Part shown: one piece after another, positions 1 through 11,757 of the stretch
How positions within the stretch are numbered: position 1 is the stretch's first letter
Layout: the number at the start of each line of letters is the position of its first letter
Source of the DNA: Theropithecus gelada
Lineage: Eukaryota > Chordata > Mammalia > Primates > Cercopithecidae
DNA: 64,000 nt
Reading direction: 5' to 3'
NCBI RefSeq assembly: GCF_003255815.1
Contig: NC_037669.1
Coordinates: forward strand, 124,900,634 to 124,964,633
Translations under genes and position numbers: made by a program
Notes under the pieces: generated by a model
Told to the model about the DNA's origin: nothing
The model's input: the letters and a program-made list of their open reading frames with translations, nothing else
The model's database searches: none

Positions 1-985
1 ACTCTGATGGTAGTTTCTTTTGCTGTGCAGAAGCTCTTTAGTTTAATTAGATCCCATTTGTCAATTTTGGCTTCTGTTGTCATTGCTTTTGGTGTTTTAG
101 ACATGAAGTCCTTGCTGATGCCTATGTCCTGAATGGTACTACCTAGGTTTTCTTCTAGGGTTTTTATGGTATTAGGTCTAACATTTAAGTCTCTAATCCA
201 TCTTGAATTAATTTTCGTATAAGGAGTAAGCAAAGGATCCAGTTTCAGCTTTCTACTTATGGCTAGCCAATTTTCCCAGCACCATTTATTAAATAGGGAA
301 TCCTTTCCCCATTTCTTGTTTTTGTCAGATTTTTCAAAGATCACATGGGCGTAGATGTGTGGTATTATTTCTGAGGGCTCTGTTCTGTTCCATTGGTCTA
401 TATCTCTGTTTTGGTACCAGTACCATGCTGTTTTGGTTACTATAGCCTTGTAGTATAGTTTGAAGTCAGGTAGCGTGATGCCTCCAGCTTTGTTCTTTTG
501 GCTTAGGATTGTCTTGGCAATGTGGGGTCTTTTTTGGTTCCATGTGAACTTTAAAGCAGTTTTTTTTTTTTCCAATTCTGTGAAGAAAGTCATTGGTAGC
601 TTCATGGGGATGGCATTGAATCTATAAATTACCTTGGGCAGTATGGCCATTTTCACGATATTGATTCCTCCTATCCATGAGCATGGTATGTTCTTCCATT
701 TGTTTGTGTTCTCTTTTATTTCACTGAGCAGTGGTTGGTAGTTCTCCTTGAAGAGGTCCTTTACATCCCTTGTAAGTTGGATTCCTAGGCATTTTCTTCT
801 CTTTGAAGCTATTGTGAATGGGAGTTCATTCATGATTTGGCTCTCTTTTTTGTCTGTCACTGGTGTATAAGAATGCTTGTGAGTTTTGCACATTGATTTT
901 GTATCCTGAGACTTTGCTGAAGTTGCTTATTAGCTTAAGGAGATTTTGGGCTGAGATGATGGGGTTTTCTAAATATACAATCATG
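1..985 (-). mobile_element. L1 (L1PA-type) ORF2 segment, non-inverted 3' part
   Basis: Read on the minus strand, this is LINE-1 ORF2 just downstream of the reverse-transcriptase active site. It begins at the 'MIVYLENP' region (minus strand from 985) and runs toward the ORF2 C-terminal part, leaving the window on the left before any 3'UTR or A-tail. ORF2 encodes the endonuclease and reverse transcriptase that copy L1 RNA into the genome. This copy is dead: reading frames are broken and a run of T interrupts it at about 560-570. It joins at 985 to an oppositely oriented L1 piece (986-1944) that ends exactly where this one begins, so both belong to one insertion with an inverted 5' end. The L1PA assignment is from memory of the consensus. 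Confidence 0.93.
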
Positions 986-1944
986 AAAAGAGAGAAGAAT
1001 CAAAGAGATGCAATAAAAAATGATAAAGTGATATCACCACCGACCACACAGAAATACAAACTACGATCACAGAATACTATAAACACCTCAACCAAATAAA
1101 GTAGAAAACCTACAAGAAATGGATAATTTCCTGGACACTTACACTCTCCCAAGACTAAACCAGGAAGAAGCTGAATCCCTGAATAGATCAATAGCAGGCT
1201 TTGAAATTGAAGCAATAATTAATAGCCTACCAACCAAAAAAAAGTCCAGGACCAGATAGATTCACAGGCGAATTCTACCAGAGGTCCAAGGAGGAGTTGG
1301 TAGCATTCCTTCTGAAACTATTCCGATCAACAGAAAAAGAGGGAATCCTCCCTAACTCATTTTATGAGGCCAACATCATCCTGATACCAAAGCCTGACAG
1401 AGATACAACAAAAAAGGAGAATTTTAGACCAATATCCCTGATGAACATCGATGCAAAAATCCTCAATAAAATACTGGCAAACCGAATCCAGCAGCACATC
1501 AAAAAGCTTATCCACCATGATCAAGTGGGCTTCATCCCTGGGATGCAAGGCTGGTTCAACATACACAAATCAATAAATGTAATCCAGCATATAAACAGAA
1601 CCAAAGACAAAAACCACATGATTATCTGAATAGATGCAGAAGAGGCCTTTGACAAAATTCAACAGCCCTTCATGCTAAAAACTCTCAATAAATTTGGTAT
1701 TGATGAAACGTATCACAAAATAATAAGAGCTATTTATGACAATCCCACAGCCAATATCATACTGAATGGGCAAAAACTGGAAGCATTCCCTTCGAAAACT
1801 GGCACAAGACAGGGATGGCCTCTCTCACCACTCCTATTCAACATAATGTTGGAAGTTCTGGCTAGGGCAGTCAAGCAAGAGAAAGAAATAAAGGGTATTC
1901 AGTTAGGTAAAGAAGTCAAATTGTCCCTGATTGCAGATGTCATG
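986..1944 (+). mobile_element. L1 ORF2 segment, inverted 5' part of the same insertion
   Basis: Plus-strand L1 ORF2 from the region before the reverse-transcriptase domain through to its active site. The recognisable stretches are 'FRPISLMN' (about 1425-1450), the 'GFIPGMQGWFN' region (1528-1560) and the motif A remnant 'AEEAFDKIQ' (about 1636-1665). The motif C position reads 'IADVM' (about 1930-1944) where an active enzyme has the paired aspartates of 'FADDM', so a catalytic aspartate is lost. An in-frame stop lies at about 1627. The segment ends at 'catg' (1941-1944), the same four bases where the minus-strand segment starts (982-985). This is the hallmark of twin-primed reverse transcription. 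Confidence 0.93.
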
Positions 1945-2524
1945 TTTCTCTTTCAAGCTGCTTCCTCATAAATCGTTTTTTTCCCATTCTTATGAACAAC
2001 TCTCAATATAAGGACAAACCCATAAGCTAGAAAAATAGCTCTTGAAGTATAGAAAATATCACTGAAGATATCTTTTCTGGTGTGACTCTTCTAAGCACAG
2101 GATTAAACTTGAGGACATCTAAGTTTGTAGCCAACATATGGGTCATTTACAGTCAAACCACCTGTATTCAGATGCTGGGGTGCGTTTCACTCATCAGTCA
2201 TAGTTATTTTTAGCATGAACAAATATGCTAAGTGGGTATCAGTTTGGCCCTATATTTACTAGAAATTTGGAAACTATTTCCTTTGGAATGGCTCCACAAT
2301 GATTGTCTCTCCCTCAGAAGATGTGTATTGGTTTGGGAGTCACACATTTTCCCTCACTTGATTTGACTGAAAAGATACTTGGTAATTATTTCTGAAGAAG
2401 CAAACAAATTATATGAATAGCATGTTTTTGCTATTTGCTGTCTATTTTAACCTGAGTCATTTATTCAACAATACTTATAAATGCCCGGTTTGCTGCTATG
2501 CCGGTTTTTTGGATTATTACAGTG
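1945..2524. other. Unassigned non-coding stretch
   Basis: AT-rich sequence between the inverted L1 and an MLT1 LTR fragment. I recognise no repeat family, RNA gene or coding frame in it. Confidence 0.5.
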
Positions 2525-2690
2525 ACAGGTGGCCTCCTGTAAGCCAGAATAGAGGCCTCAGGATAAACCAAGCCTATTGACACTTTGGTCTTAGACTTTT
2601 GGCTTCCAGAATTGTGAGGAAATAAATTTCTGTTGTTTAGTCCACCCATCCTGTGGCATTTTGTTATGGCAACATTAACCAACATAACAC
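2525..2690 (+). mobile_element. MLT1-type MaLR LTR, 3' fragment
   Basis: The end of an ancient MaLR (ERVL-MaLR) LTR. The diagnostic stretch is 'ccagaattgtgaggaaataaa' in sense, in which AATAAA acts as the LTR polyadenylation signal, followed by 'tctgttgttta', a 'ccaccca' block and 'ggcattttgttatggcaac'. These match the MLT1 3' half in order. The 5' half of the LTR is absent or too diverged to see. Only a fossil, with no coding content. Confidence 0.75.
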
Positions 2691-3731
2691 CCAGTTCTCA
2701 GTAGTGCTTTTCTAACTTAAACACAAAACATAATTTTTCTTTCCAGCTGTGATACTATTTGGATCTTTGCATTGCTCTTCTATTTCCTGCAATATTATCA
2801 CTCCCTTCACTACTTCTACGAGGATTATGGCAAGAGCCCCAGGGAATTTGCATTATCTGAGATCTGACAGTCAGAAATTAACAACTGATCAGAAATATAC
2901 TCAAACATTTACTGAAAGAGATCAACTACAAATAGTTAGAGATATCTAGAGGCTCAGTCTGATGTTTTACATTACTTCAAATGTTTAGGTGAGTAGCTCT
3001 GTGCCATCTGTGACAGCATCCTATCCTTTCCCTTCAAAAAAATTATCAAAACATTTAATTATTTATTTACTAGCTTATTTGTACTACTCATAAATGATAA
3101 TTTTTATAATATATATTGCATGCAGTATATACTGTCTTCTCAACAGTAATTTCAGGATAAACAAATAATTAAATATTCATATTAAATAGAGGAAAGGCTA
3201 AAAATACATAATAATGTATTATGATATAGTATGAATGGTGTAGTACTTACGAGATTTGAGAAACGAATTATGTATCATTTAATTGCAGCCCAACCTTTGA
3301 ATTTGTCTTTTATAGACAAAATTTGTTTATAAGACAAACAAATTTTGAAATATTTGTTTTGAGTGATTTGTGTAATTAAACTTCAATTCCAGTAAACAAT
3401 CTGATTGATAAATATTTAAATTTGAACAGTCCTGGGCAACATTGCTATATTGATCATGTCTTCCATATCTTTAAACAGATAAATTAATTAAATTTAATAG
3501 AATAATTAAATTTATTTATTTTATTCTAGTTTTACAAACATTTTATATCATAAAAAGTTAATTTAGCAAACGTCACAAATATAATCAATCAAAATATTTT
3601 TCACATAAAATAAGCAGAATATTAAATCCTTATTTCTAAATAAATGTTTAGGCTGATTATGGCTTAAGATCAAATGAAATAGATAACAAAGTACCTAGCA
3701 CAATTCATGCAAAATAGTACTACTTGTGAGT
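2691..3731. other. AT-rich unassigned stretch with one hairpin
   Basis: No family recognised. It contains a perfect 12-bp inverted repeat (3317-3328 and 3336-3347, 7-nt loop), listed separately. Short ATG-initiated frames here are below what chance gives and show no known motif. Confidence 0.5.
3317..3347. repeat. Short perfect hairpin, 12-bp stem
   Basis: 'caaaatttgttt' is followed by a 7-base loop and its exact reverse complement 'aaacaaattttg'. A second small stem (tttgtc / gacaaa, 3303-3321) overlaps its left side. The stem is all A/T but for two G-C pairs. No function is implied; such stems arise in AT-rich DNA. Confidence 0.8.
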
Positions 3732-3783
3732 CTTATTTATTTATTTATTTATTTATTTATTTTATTTTATTTTATTTTATTTT
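3732..3783. repeat. (TTTA)n/(TTTTA)n tail of the next Alu
   Basis: Tandem TTTA units grade into TTTTA units and end directly at the 3' end of the minus-strand Alu at 3784. This is the Alu's A-rich tail turned into a microsatellite. Confidence 0.9.
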
Positions 3784-4067
3784 TTGAGACGGAGTCTTGC
3801 TCTGTCGTCCCAGGCTGGAATGCGGTGGCACAATCTCAGCTCACTGCACCCTCTACCTCCTGGGTTCAACAATTCTCCTGCTTCAGCCTCTGGAGTAGCT
3901 GGTATCACAGGCATGCGCCATCACACCCGGTTAATTTTTGTATTTTTAGTAGAGACGGGGTTTCATCATGTTGGCCACGCTGGTCTCAAACTTCTGAGCT
4001 CACGTGATCCACCTGCCTCAGCCTCCCAAAGTGCTGGAATTACAGGTGTGAGACACTGCGCCTGGCC
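3784..4067 (-). mobile_element. AluS-type SINE
   Basis: Near full-length Alu in reverse orientation, from 'ttttgagacggagtcttgc' to 'gcctggcc'. Both monomers are present. It is scattered with substitutions (for example 'gtcgtccc' and 'ctggaattacagg') and lacks the young AluY diagnostic bases, so it is an AluS-age copy. Alu is transcribed by RNA polymerase III from an internal promoter and moved by L1 enzymes; nothing suggests this copy is active. Confidence 0.93.
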
Positions 4068-4106
4068 CACACATACGTATTTATACACATAAATATTTAC
4101 AGTTGT

Positions 4107-4109
<3 letters not shown>

Positions 4110-4140
<31 letters not shown>
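4110..4140. repeat. (GT)n microsatellite
   Basis: About 15 uninterrupted GT dinucleotides just beyond the 5' end of the preceding Alu. Alternating purine-pyrimidine DNA of this type can adopt Z-form and is usually length-polymorphic. Confidence 0.95.
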
Positions 4141-4491
4141 CATTTACACTTATGGTTACATTTTAAATGAAAATAATATGTGAACTGCATTATGTATGAC
4201 CTAAATTGTTTGTGAAAACGCCTAATGTGGAATTTTTAAACAATTGTGAACATACTGAAAGACTTACTAATTGTCTGTCTTACAGCTGCAGACTAACTGC
4301 TAAATTGATATAATATGGCTATAATATAGCTAAGCAGAAAGTTGTTTCTATTCTTTTTTAAAAAAGAATATTTGTGATAAAGACATATGTAGGATCAAAA
4401 CAAAACTTTTCCTCACAGTTTTTAAGAGCAACTAGACTTATCTTTTAGAAATACAAATCAACCAATATTGTCAATTTCATTTCAACATTTA
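4141..4491. other. Unassigned AT-rich spacer
   Basis: Between the GT microsatellite and the second Alu. No recognisable repeat or gene. Confidence 0.5.
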
Positions 4492-4761
4492 GATGAGTCT
4501 TGCTCGGTCGCCCAGGCTGGAGTGCAGTGGCGCGATCTCAGCTCACTGCAACCTCCACGTCCCGGGTTCAAGCGATTCTCTTTCCCCAGGAGTAGCTGTC
4601 ATAACAGGCGCACGCCACCATGCCCTGCTAATTTTTGAATTTTTGGTAGAGACGGGTTTCACCATGTTGGTCAAGCCGGTCTCAGACTGCTGACCTTGTG
4701 ATTCACCTGCCTCGGCTTCCCAAAGTGCTGGGATTACAGGCATGAGCCACCGCGCCCAGCC
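4492..4761 (-). mobile_element. Alu lacking its A-rich tail
   Basis: Minus-strand Alu from 'gatgagtcttgctcggtcgc' to 'cgcgcccagcc'. The plus-strand poly-T that should precede it is missing: the sequence runs directly from 'caacattta' into the body of the right monomer. A deletion of about 12 bases affects the right-monomer region near 4580-4590. I could not find a TSD. The missing tail suggests a later deletion or an insertion not made by ordinary target-primed reverse transcription. Confidence 0.9.
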
Positions 4762-4855
4762 TGAAGAAGGCTATTTACCAGCCCCAAAAATGTGGAAAAA
4801 TACTTAATTTTTAGAAATTGAATGTCAGATCATTTAGTCACTTGAGATCTTTTCA

Positions 4856-4857
<2 letters not shown>

Positions 4858-4899
<42 letters not shown>
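4858..4899. repeat. (TA)n microsatellite
   Basis: About 20 TA dinucleotides followed by a short ACACATACACATA stretch. Self-complementary and cruciform-prone. Confidence 0.95.
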
Positions 4900-4904
<5 letters not shown>

Positions 4905-7888
4905 CACATAGCTGTTTGAAAACAAAAAGAAATCAAAGTCCTGGACACCAGACAGTATTTCAACAAATTAATAATATGATGGCAAAGAAAGTTCATTTGG
5001 ATTATATATCAAGCAAAAAGAAACTTTTGTAAACACACTTTGGTATGAAATAGTGTTAAAAAATTAAAATTTCATTGCTGTGAGTGGTATGACACATGAG
5101 TGTAACAGAGTGAGCATCAGTGTGCACATTGAAAAACAATAAGTAAGTTAGAAGTATGTCAGCTCTTTTCATTACTCCATGCATCTATCATAGCTTTATT
5201 TGTGGTACATTAGAATTCATTTGCTTTTTTAAACTAAATAAATAACGTATTTGTGAAAGTAACTCAACATAAAAAGTCTTAAAATGCCATTGAAGTCATT
5301 TTGATGCCATTAGGATATAGAGTATGGAAAGAAAAAATGGGACATGTTGTATATGTCTTACCTGTAATGTAAACTCTATTAATTAAGCTCTAATGTTATA
5401 CATTGATTAATAATAATAAGACACTGAAAATAAACTTTAAAGTAAAACTTCAACCAGCCATGTATAAAATGCACATGTCTTCCCATAGAGCTTGTAGTCA
5501 GGCCAGACTTTGGCCCCACGTGAATACATTGTCAGCTTGTCCTGAAGTTATTTATTGGTACAATAAAGAAACAAACAAAAAATGCAGCCATGCTTTCAAC
5601 AAAGGTCAAATTAATGGTGAAAATGGAATGAGCACCTGGACCCAACTGTTAGAAACCTTAAAAACTAATGTGACAGTCAAATTATCAAAATGTAGTAATT
5701 CAAATCATTTTAGTGGACACAAATCAGTGAGTGGCCAGGACAGAATTGTCTGGAAAGTTTATAATACACACCCAAGAAATGAGGAAGAAAACAATATGCT
5801 GCTGTTTCGAAGTTAACCAATTGGAATACAACATGACAGTGCATAATATAGAAACGTCCCAGTGATTTATCATTGAATATTCTATGTTGACAGGTAGATT
5901 AAATAAACAACATGTTACAGTTTGGAGTTGGCCATTAAGAAAGGAAATACGCTAAATGAATTTGAAATTAATGTTATCAACATGAGGCTTCGGGAGAATT
6001 GGAATTTAACCAATTGACAAATAGAGTCCTCTGTTGGTGCAGAAGCAGAACAGCATACATTAAAATGAGAAAGAAAGTTTAGCAAAGAAGGAGCCAAGAG
6101 TTAACAAATGAAAAGCGTGAGCATTTAGTTGTACATCTTTCCCACTAAGCAGACAGCTATTAAACCCCCGGCCACTATCTCAAAGTAATGCCTATGCTTA
6201 TAGCCTATAGTCACATATATGACCAGGAAAAATGTAAAGTTCTTGTCCAAATCCTGGACAAATATTATATATCAGAGTAAGATATTTTAGTAGTTTTATA
6301 AATGATATGTGTTTATTAAATGAGATATGGATAGTAGGGGAAAAATATTTGTTTGAGAGATTTACCCTTAGCAAGGAACAAATAATTCAAGATCTATTGT
6401 GCAAGAAATATTGTACGTAGACTTCCTTCCTTCCTGTATAAGCCTATTTGAATTGGGTAGACAGATGGATGGCTAAACTTTTTAAATAATGCTTAGTGAA
6501 ACTGAAAAACGTGTTGCGGTGCTATTTCACAATGGTAAGATAGCTATTTAAATTTATCACATCAATGTAATAAATAAAGAAATGCATTGCACGAAACTAT
6601 AATTATTTTCTCAAATGATAAGATACATTAGAATAAAACAAAAAATTAGCTTAAGAAAATATTTAAAATATTTATAATCTGTAATGTTAATCGATAGTAA
6701 CTTAATTGGAGCAACATTAGAATAGAACCTAAACTCTGAATACTGTTCTTATTTTAATGCCAGGAAAATAAATAATTCTGTCCCTGTTTTAATGTTTGTG
6801 GAGATGGGCTAATGCATGTATTTACTTTAGATGATATGTACCAATAAAATTATCTAAAATCATTGTAAAACTATGAATCTCCACTGAGAAATGTAAAGCT
6901 ATAATAGTAACTAAATACTTAAGAAGTTACAGCATGACCTTCCATGAGGTCAGTAATTATTACAATACATCAAGATACTTAGGTTTAAAAATAGTGATGT
7001 TAAATGTTAAAACATTGCCATGACTATAATTACTAAAGTTGTGAACAAGTATTGTTTGATTATATACTTTAATATACACAGGATTTTATTGTGAAAGAGA
7101 CACTCTAGAACAATCCATCTAAATATAAATGTATAGTTCTATTAAAAGAGATATGAAATATAACACTCCGCATCCATTATATTAGTATAGGTTTTTAATT
7201 TTAAAAACTTGAAATATCTGATATTTTGATAGTTGGGGATATTTTAATGGACTACATGCTTTTAAATAATATAATCTGCAGCTAGGGAATTTTTATAATA
7301 TGTTTCAATAAGTCTGCTCAACAGGTATGGTAAGTATGAGTAGGAGTTCATCTGAATTAATAAAAACGCATTATACTCGTACTTCAAGTATGGAAAAGAA
7401 AGTGTGATCAAAGAATTGAAATTGTTTCTTTATAATTATATGTTAGTTTTTAGATGTAGGATTTATGCTACTTAGCTTATTCACATTCATTAAAACCTAT
7501 TTATATAACACATGTTACCTGTACATGTCCCATTTTTTGTTGCAATGGAAGAAATATATTGTAAAAATCTAAGGTTTGGGGCTTTCCTGTCTTGTGCCAT
7601 TAGACTATAGGACAATATTTCCTATGATGAGAAAATAATAGAATATAATTCTGAAGGCGATATATGTTGCAATGGAATATAGTTAATTTTTAGAGTGATA
7701 ACTTTGATTCCTCCCTCAGAAGTTTATCTTTACGCTTCATGAGTAAACCGCAAAATGTCTTTGCAAAACCCTAATTGCTGACTTGTGACAAAAATTTTGG
7801 CTGAGGTTCACATAGAAATAAAACATCAAAACAAAAACTTGACCAAGCAGCGGAATGAATGCCTTCCCATGATTTAAGAAAATATACT
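4900..7888. other. Long unassigned non-coding stretch
   Basis: Nearly 3 kb of AT-rich sequence with no family I recognise. A 137-codon frame lies at 5403-5816 on the plus strand. It has no signal peptide, domain or low-complexity signature that I know, and no promoter or splice context, so I treat it as chance. Confidence 0.5.
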
Positions 7889-7910
7889 TTTTTTTTTTTT
7901 TTTTTTTTTT
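7889..7910. repeat. Poly-T run of about 22
   Basis: Pure T homopolymer with no retroelement body on its right that I can name. It could be the tail of an unrecognised minus-strand retrocopy or a simple expansion. Confidence 0.9.
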
Positions 7911-8087
7911 ACTTACCAACACCTAAACTAGAAAGATGATGAATTTGGTGTGGTATTTTTTAATCTCTATTCCTTCTGAACTATTTACATAATATCAGAA
8001 ATAAGGATCTATTGGTTTCATTTTAGGCATAAAAATTAAGTACATGACAGGTAAGTCTGATATCCCATTTCAAACTGGGATTTATTT

Positions 8088-8103
8088 AGAAATTCGCACT
8101 TTC
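8088..8103 (+). repeat. Left TSD of the AluYR
   Basis: 'agaaattcgcactttc' directly precedes the Alu and is repeated exactly at 8402-8417 after its A-tail. A perfect 16-bp target-site duplication marks a recent L1-mediated insertion. Confidence 0.95.
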
Positions 8104-8401
8104 GGCCGGGCGCGGTGGCTCAAGCCTGTAATCCCAGCACTTTGGGAGGCCGAGACGGGCGGATCACGAGGTCAGAAGATCGAGACCATCCTGGCTAACA
8201 CGGTGAAACCCCGTCTCTACGAAAAAATACAAAAAAACTAGCCGGGCGAAGTGGCGGGCGCCTGTGGTCCCAGCTGCTTGGGAGGCTGAGGCAGGAGAAT
8301 GGCGTGAACCCGGGAGGCGGAGCTTGCAGTGAGCTGAGATCCGGCCACCGCACTCCAGCCTGGGCGACAGAGCCAGACTCAGTCTCAAAAAAAAAAAAAA
8401 A
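8104..8401 (+). mobile_element. AluYR-type SINE (young, full-length)
   Basis: Complete Alu from 'ggccgggcgcggtggctc' to a pure A-tail of about 17. It carries 'ctcaagcctgtaatccc' and 'gagatccggccac', which I associate with AluYR subfamilies of Old World monkeys; human AluY has 'ctcacgcctg' and 'gagatcgcgccac'. The A and B boxes of the internal polymerase III promoter look intact by eye. The perfect TSD and low divergence argue for a monkey-lineage insertion. Subfamily identity is from memory. Confidence 0.95.
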
Positions 8402-8417
8402 AGAAATTCGCACTTTC

Positions 8418-11029
8418 CATGACATTTAAACTTTTATAAAGCCTATTTGGAGACAATAACGTAAGAAAAAAACACACACACAAGAATTTGCTTAAGTAGA
8501 GATATTAACTCAAATTTAAGTAATAGTTGGGAAAATTAGGGAAAACTGTTGCTTAACCACTGGAAAATATTTATTGCAGTTCTAAACCCATGATATGTCA
8601 TATAAATCTTTTAAGGCATGCAGGTAAAAGAAGTATCTTGTTGATTGCCTAGGGTTCAAAAATCACTACCATGTATTCTCATCAAGAAACAATGGGAAAA
8701 TTATAGGTTTTCACAAAAAGATAAGAAAATTGATGCTCCGAGTTTAGGAAATCATGAGTATTAAACCTAGAAAGGACACAAATTTTTGATGTCAGTGTCA
8801 TTGATACTACTCATGGACATTGGGAATTTGACTAAGTGTTCTAGCAGGAAAATTTAGTGATAGAATGCCCTTAAGAAATAAATATGCTTTTCTATCTGGT
8901 GAGAAACAATCTTATATTAACAATTATGCTTTAGTAAAAAACAAACTTAGGTGATAGGAAGATCTGGAAATCAAGTAGTCACACTGTAAAATCAACAAAG
9001 CATGCAAATTAGGAAGGAGATGTTATAGCCAGATTAAAAAAAAAAAAAGAAAAAATTTAAAACATTTAAAATTATATTTAGATTATAGAATGTACACAAA
9101 ATAAATGCAAAACTTAATTTTGCATTTTGCAATAGCTATGAAGTAAATGGATCCTGATTTTTGTCCCAAATTTGAGAGTGGTGATACTAATGCCAGTGAG
9201 TCCTAGTCATTAGCATAATTTAACACATATTATATGATTGAGAATTTGTGGGGAGATAAGTTTTTAGGAAACTGAGCTTTTCTTTAATTCTAATACTTGA
9301 TGAACCACCAGAGTTAAGAAAGACAAATAAAATAGTTGATATGAAAATTTTCTGAAAAGTTAAAAGTGTCATGCAAAGCTAAAGTATTTTTTTTTAATGA
9401 GCTGGGTTTTACCTGTCCATGAGTCCCTGTGGTTTGTCAGTGATCACTTAATTTCACTGAGCAACCTATTGCATCTTATGTTGACATGATCAGAAGTCAG
9501 CGTTATATTCAATATAGTTTTCCATAAAGTGGGTGGGTTACAACTAAATGAAAAAGCAACTATAATGGAGTAAGCATTTCTTCAAGCATATTTTACAACT
9601 TCACTGCTGTTCAAAATATTTTCTACTCTTCCATATTTGTCCCTTGGGCTTCAGCTAAAAAAAAAACAAAAAACAAAAAACAAAAAACTTTATTTAAGTA
9701 TAATGTGTTCTATCAGTGGTGGTTATTGGATTGCTTTCTTTACATAACTACCAACAAGAAAGTCTTGGTATATAAAATAAAATATTCTTTCATGCCAAGG
9801 CATAATTACTCATGCAAACTAAAGATGTAATTCAAAGTTTTGGCTAAAAGTGACTATATTTGCAAAGTTCCAAAAGTTAAAAAAAAGTAAAGCTAAATGA
9901 TAAAAATCATTAGTTGATGATGTTTACAGTTTTACTTTTTAGTTACTTTAGCAGATGCAATATTGGCTTATTTTCACAGTAAATTAGATATGCAATTACT
10001 AGAAGCAAGAAATACATTTACATTATGTAAAAATGGTCAGCATAAGATTAATTATGAGCAGAGAACTAAACATGTGCCAATGTTGAAATAGTTATCACCA
10101 TGGGGACATTCAGATCCAAATGATTAAATTAGCCTTTTGGCTAGATGATAACTACTTGCCAGTCATCAAATTAGTAAAATGCTGAAATTAAGAATCATGG
10201 CATTCTTTAAAATAAAAACGCTGATACCAATATTTTATATCTTTATTGTACACATTTGATTTTCTTTATCCATTATGAATTCCCCTTTACTACTTTATTA
10301 ATATACATATTAAATTCTTATAAGAAAAATCACAAAGTTTGTGTAGTTTCCTATGACCAGGCTTCACAGTTCTGCTAAGAGGTTTAGATCAGTAATATTT
10401 GGTTCAACTTAGATCAAATGCATATTTTAGTTTTGATCAATTACACCTTGCATACATTTGCTTTTCCTTGGTCTTTTGAAAAATATTTTGTATATGTGAC
10501 ACTGAAGCCAAGTTGAAATAAACTATGACCTTTATTACAACTCTGAAAGCCTCAACCATGTCTCTGATCTTCAGTGTAATACCTTCAGCAGCCACAACCT
10601 CTGATAAATTTGTTCTATGAATTATTGCATCACATTAGAAATAATAGATATGCTGTCATTAAATCAGAATTATGCTTTTACAAAATAAATGACTCCATTC
10701 GCTCTAACAAAGTTAGATGAAATATAGAAAACTCAATTCACATTTACACTCTACAATGTATCCTTACCAGTGTTATACTGATTTTTACTTAAATACAAAT
10801 TTTGAAATTTTACAAAGGAAATATTCCAAAATCAATACATTTAAAAATATAACTCTCTTTCAATCATTCCAAAAGATAAATCACTTTCTATTTATTTATG
10901 AAATATTATTGATTGTTTACCATAAAGAACTTACCATAGAGAGTTTTTTCTAGGATCTGAGATATACCAAATTTCTCCCATTTGGAATGGAAACATTTAC
11001 CCAAAGCTTGTACCCCCATTTTTTCTTGA
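8418..11029. other. Long unassigned non-coding stretch
   Basis: About 2.6 kb of AT-rich sequence without recognisable repeats apart from A-rich runs (9033-9052 and the A/CAAAAA tract at 9657-9687). Frames here, such as 10717-10953, are short and unremarkable. Confidence 0.5.
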
Positions 11030-11214
11030 AAGTAACTAACCTGTTTTTGATTTTACGGGCTCATCAGAAGGGACTTGCCTTGTCTCAGATGAGACTTTGG
11101 ACTTGTACTTTTGGGTTATTGATGGAATGAGTTAAGACTGGGGATTTGGAAGAAGGCATGATTGGTTTTGAAATGTGAAAAGGACATGAAAGTTGGGAGT
11201 GGTCAGGGATGGAA
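11030..11214 (+). mobile_element. MaLR (MST/THE1-type) internal 3' end
   Basis: The stretch 'agaagggacttgcc' ... 'gatgagactttgg' ... 'gaatgagttaagact' ... 'ggcatgattggttttgaaat' matches the non-coding 3' internal region of MaLR elements, lying just upstream of an LTR in the same orientation. This is the 3' part of an element, not a solo LTR. No coding sequence is visible. Confidence 0.8.
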
Positions 11215-11570
11215 TGATACGATTTTGCTCTGTATCCCCACTCAATCTCATCGTGAATTATAATCCCTATGTATTGGAGGAGGAACTTGGTGGAAAGAGA
11301 TTGGGTCACAGAGGAGGTTTCCCCCATGCTGTTTTCATGATAGTGAGTGAGTTCTCATGACAGCTGATGATTTTAAAGTGTGGCACTTCCCCTGATGTTC
11401 TCTCTCCTGCCACCTTGTGAAGAAGGTGCTTACTTCCTCTTTTGCCATGATTCTAAGTTTCCTGGGGCCTCCACAGCAATGCATGACCATGCATCAATTA
11501 ACTATCTTTTCTTCAGAAATTACTGAGTCTCAGGTAGTTCTTTACAGCAATGTTAAAATGGACTAATACA
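11215..11570 (+). mobile_element. MST/THE1-type MaLR 3' LTR
   Basis: Starts 'tgatacgattttgctctgta' and ends 'atggactaataca'. In between are the MST/THE1 landmarks 'tttcccccatgctgtt', 'catgatagtgagtgagttct', 'gaagaaggtgcttactt' and 'ctgagtctcaggta'. Together with 11030-11214 it is the right end of an ancient MaLR retrotransposon whose left part is not present. Confidence 0.88.
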
Positions 11571-11757
11571 TGAAGGAATGAGAAGAATAAAAAGTTATAG
11601 CAGCGGCTTACATGTAAGCAAATATAAGAACATGCTTGGAGCTTACTGAGACAAGAGAGACTGCAGGAGGACCAGGATAGCAGCTGTGTGCATTCAGAAT
11701 TCTGTTTGGAACATATAACTTTGAAGCTTATTTTAAGACTAGAAAATAGTAGTATAT
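11571..11757. other. Short unassigned spacer
   Basis: Sequence between the MaLR LTR and the next L1. A short minus-strand frame overlaps it with no recognisable product. Confidence 0.4.

Noticed and set aside
5403..5816. 137-codon open frame on the plus strand as a possible gene
   Set aside because: No recognisable domain, signal or repeat; no promoter or splice context; frames of this length occur by chance in 64 kb.
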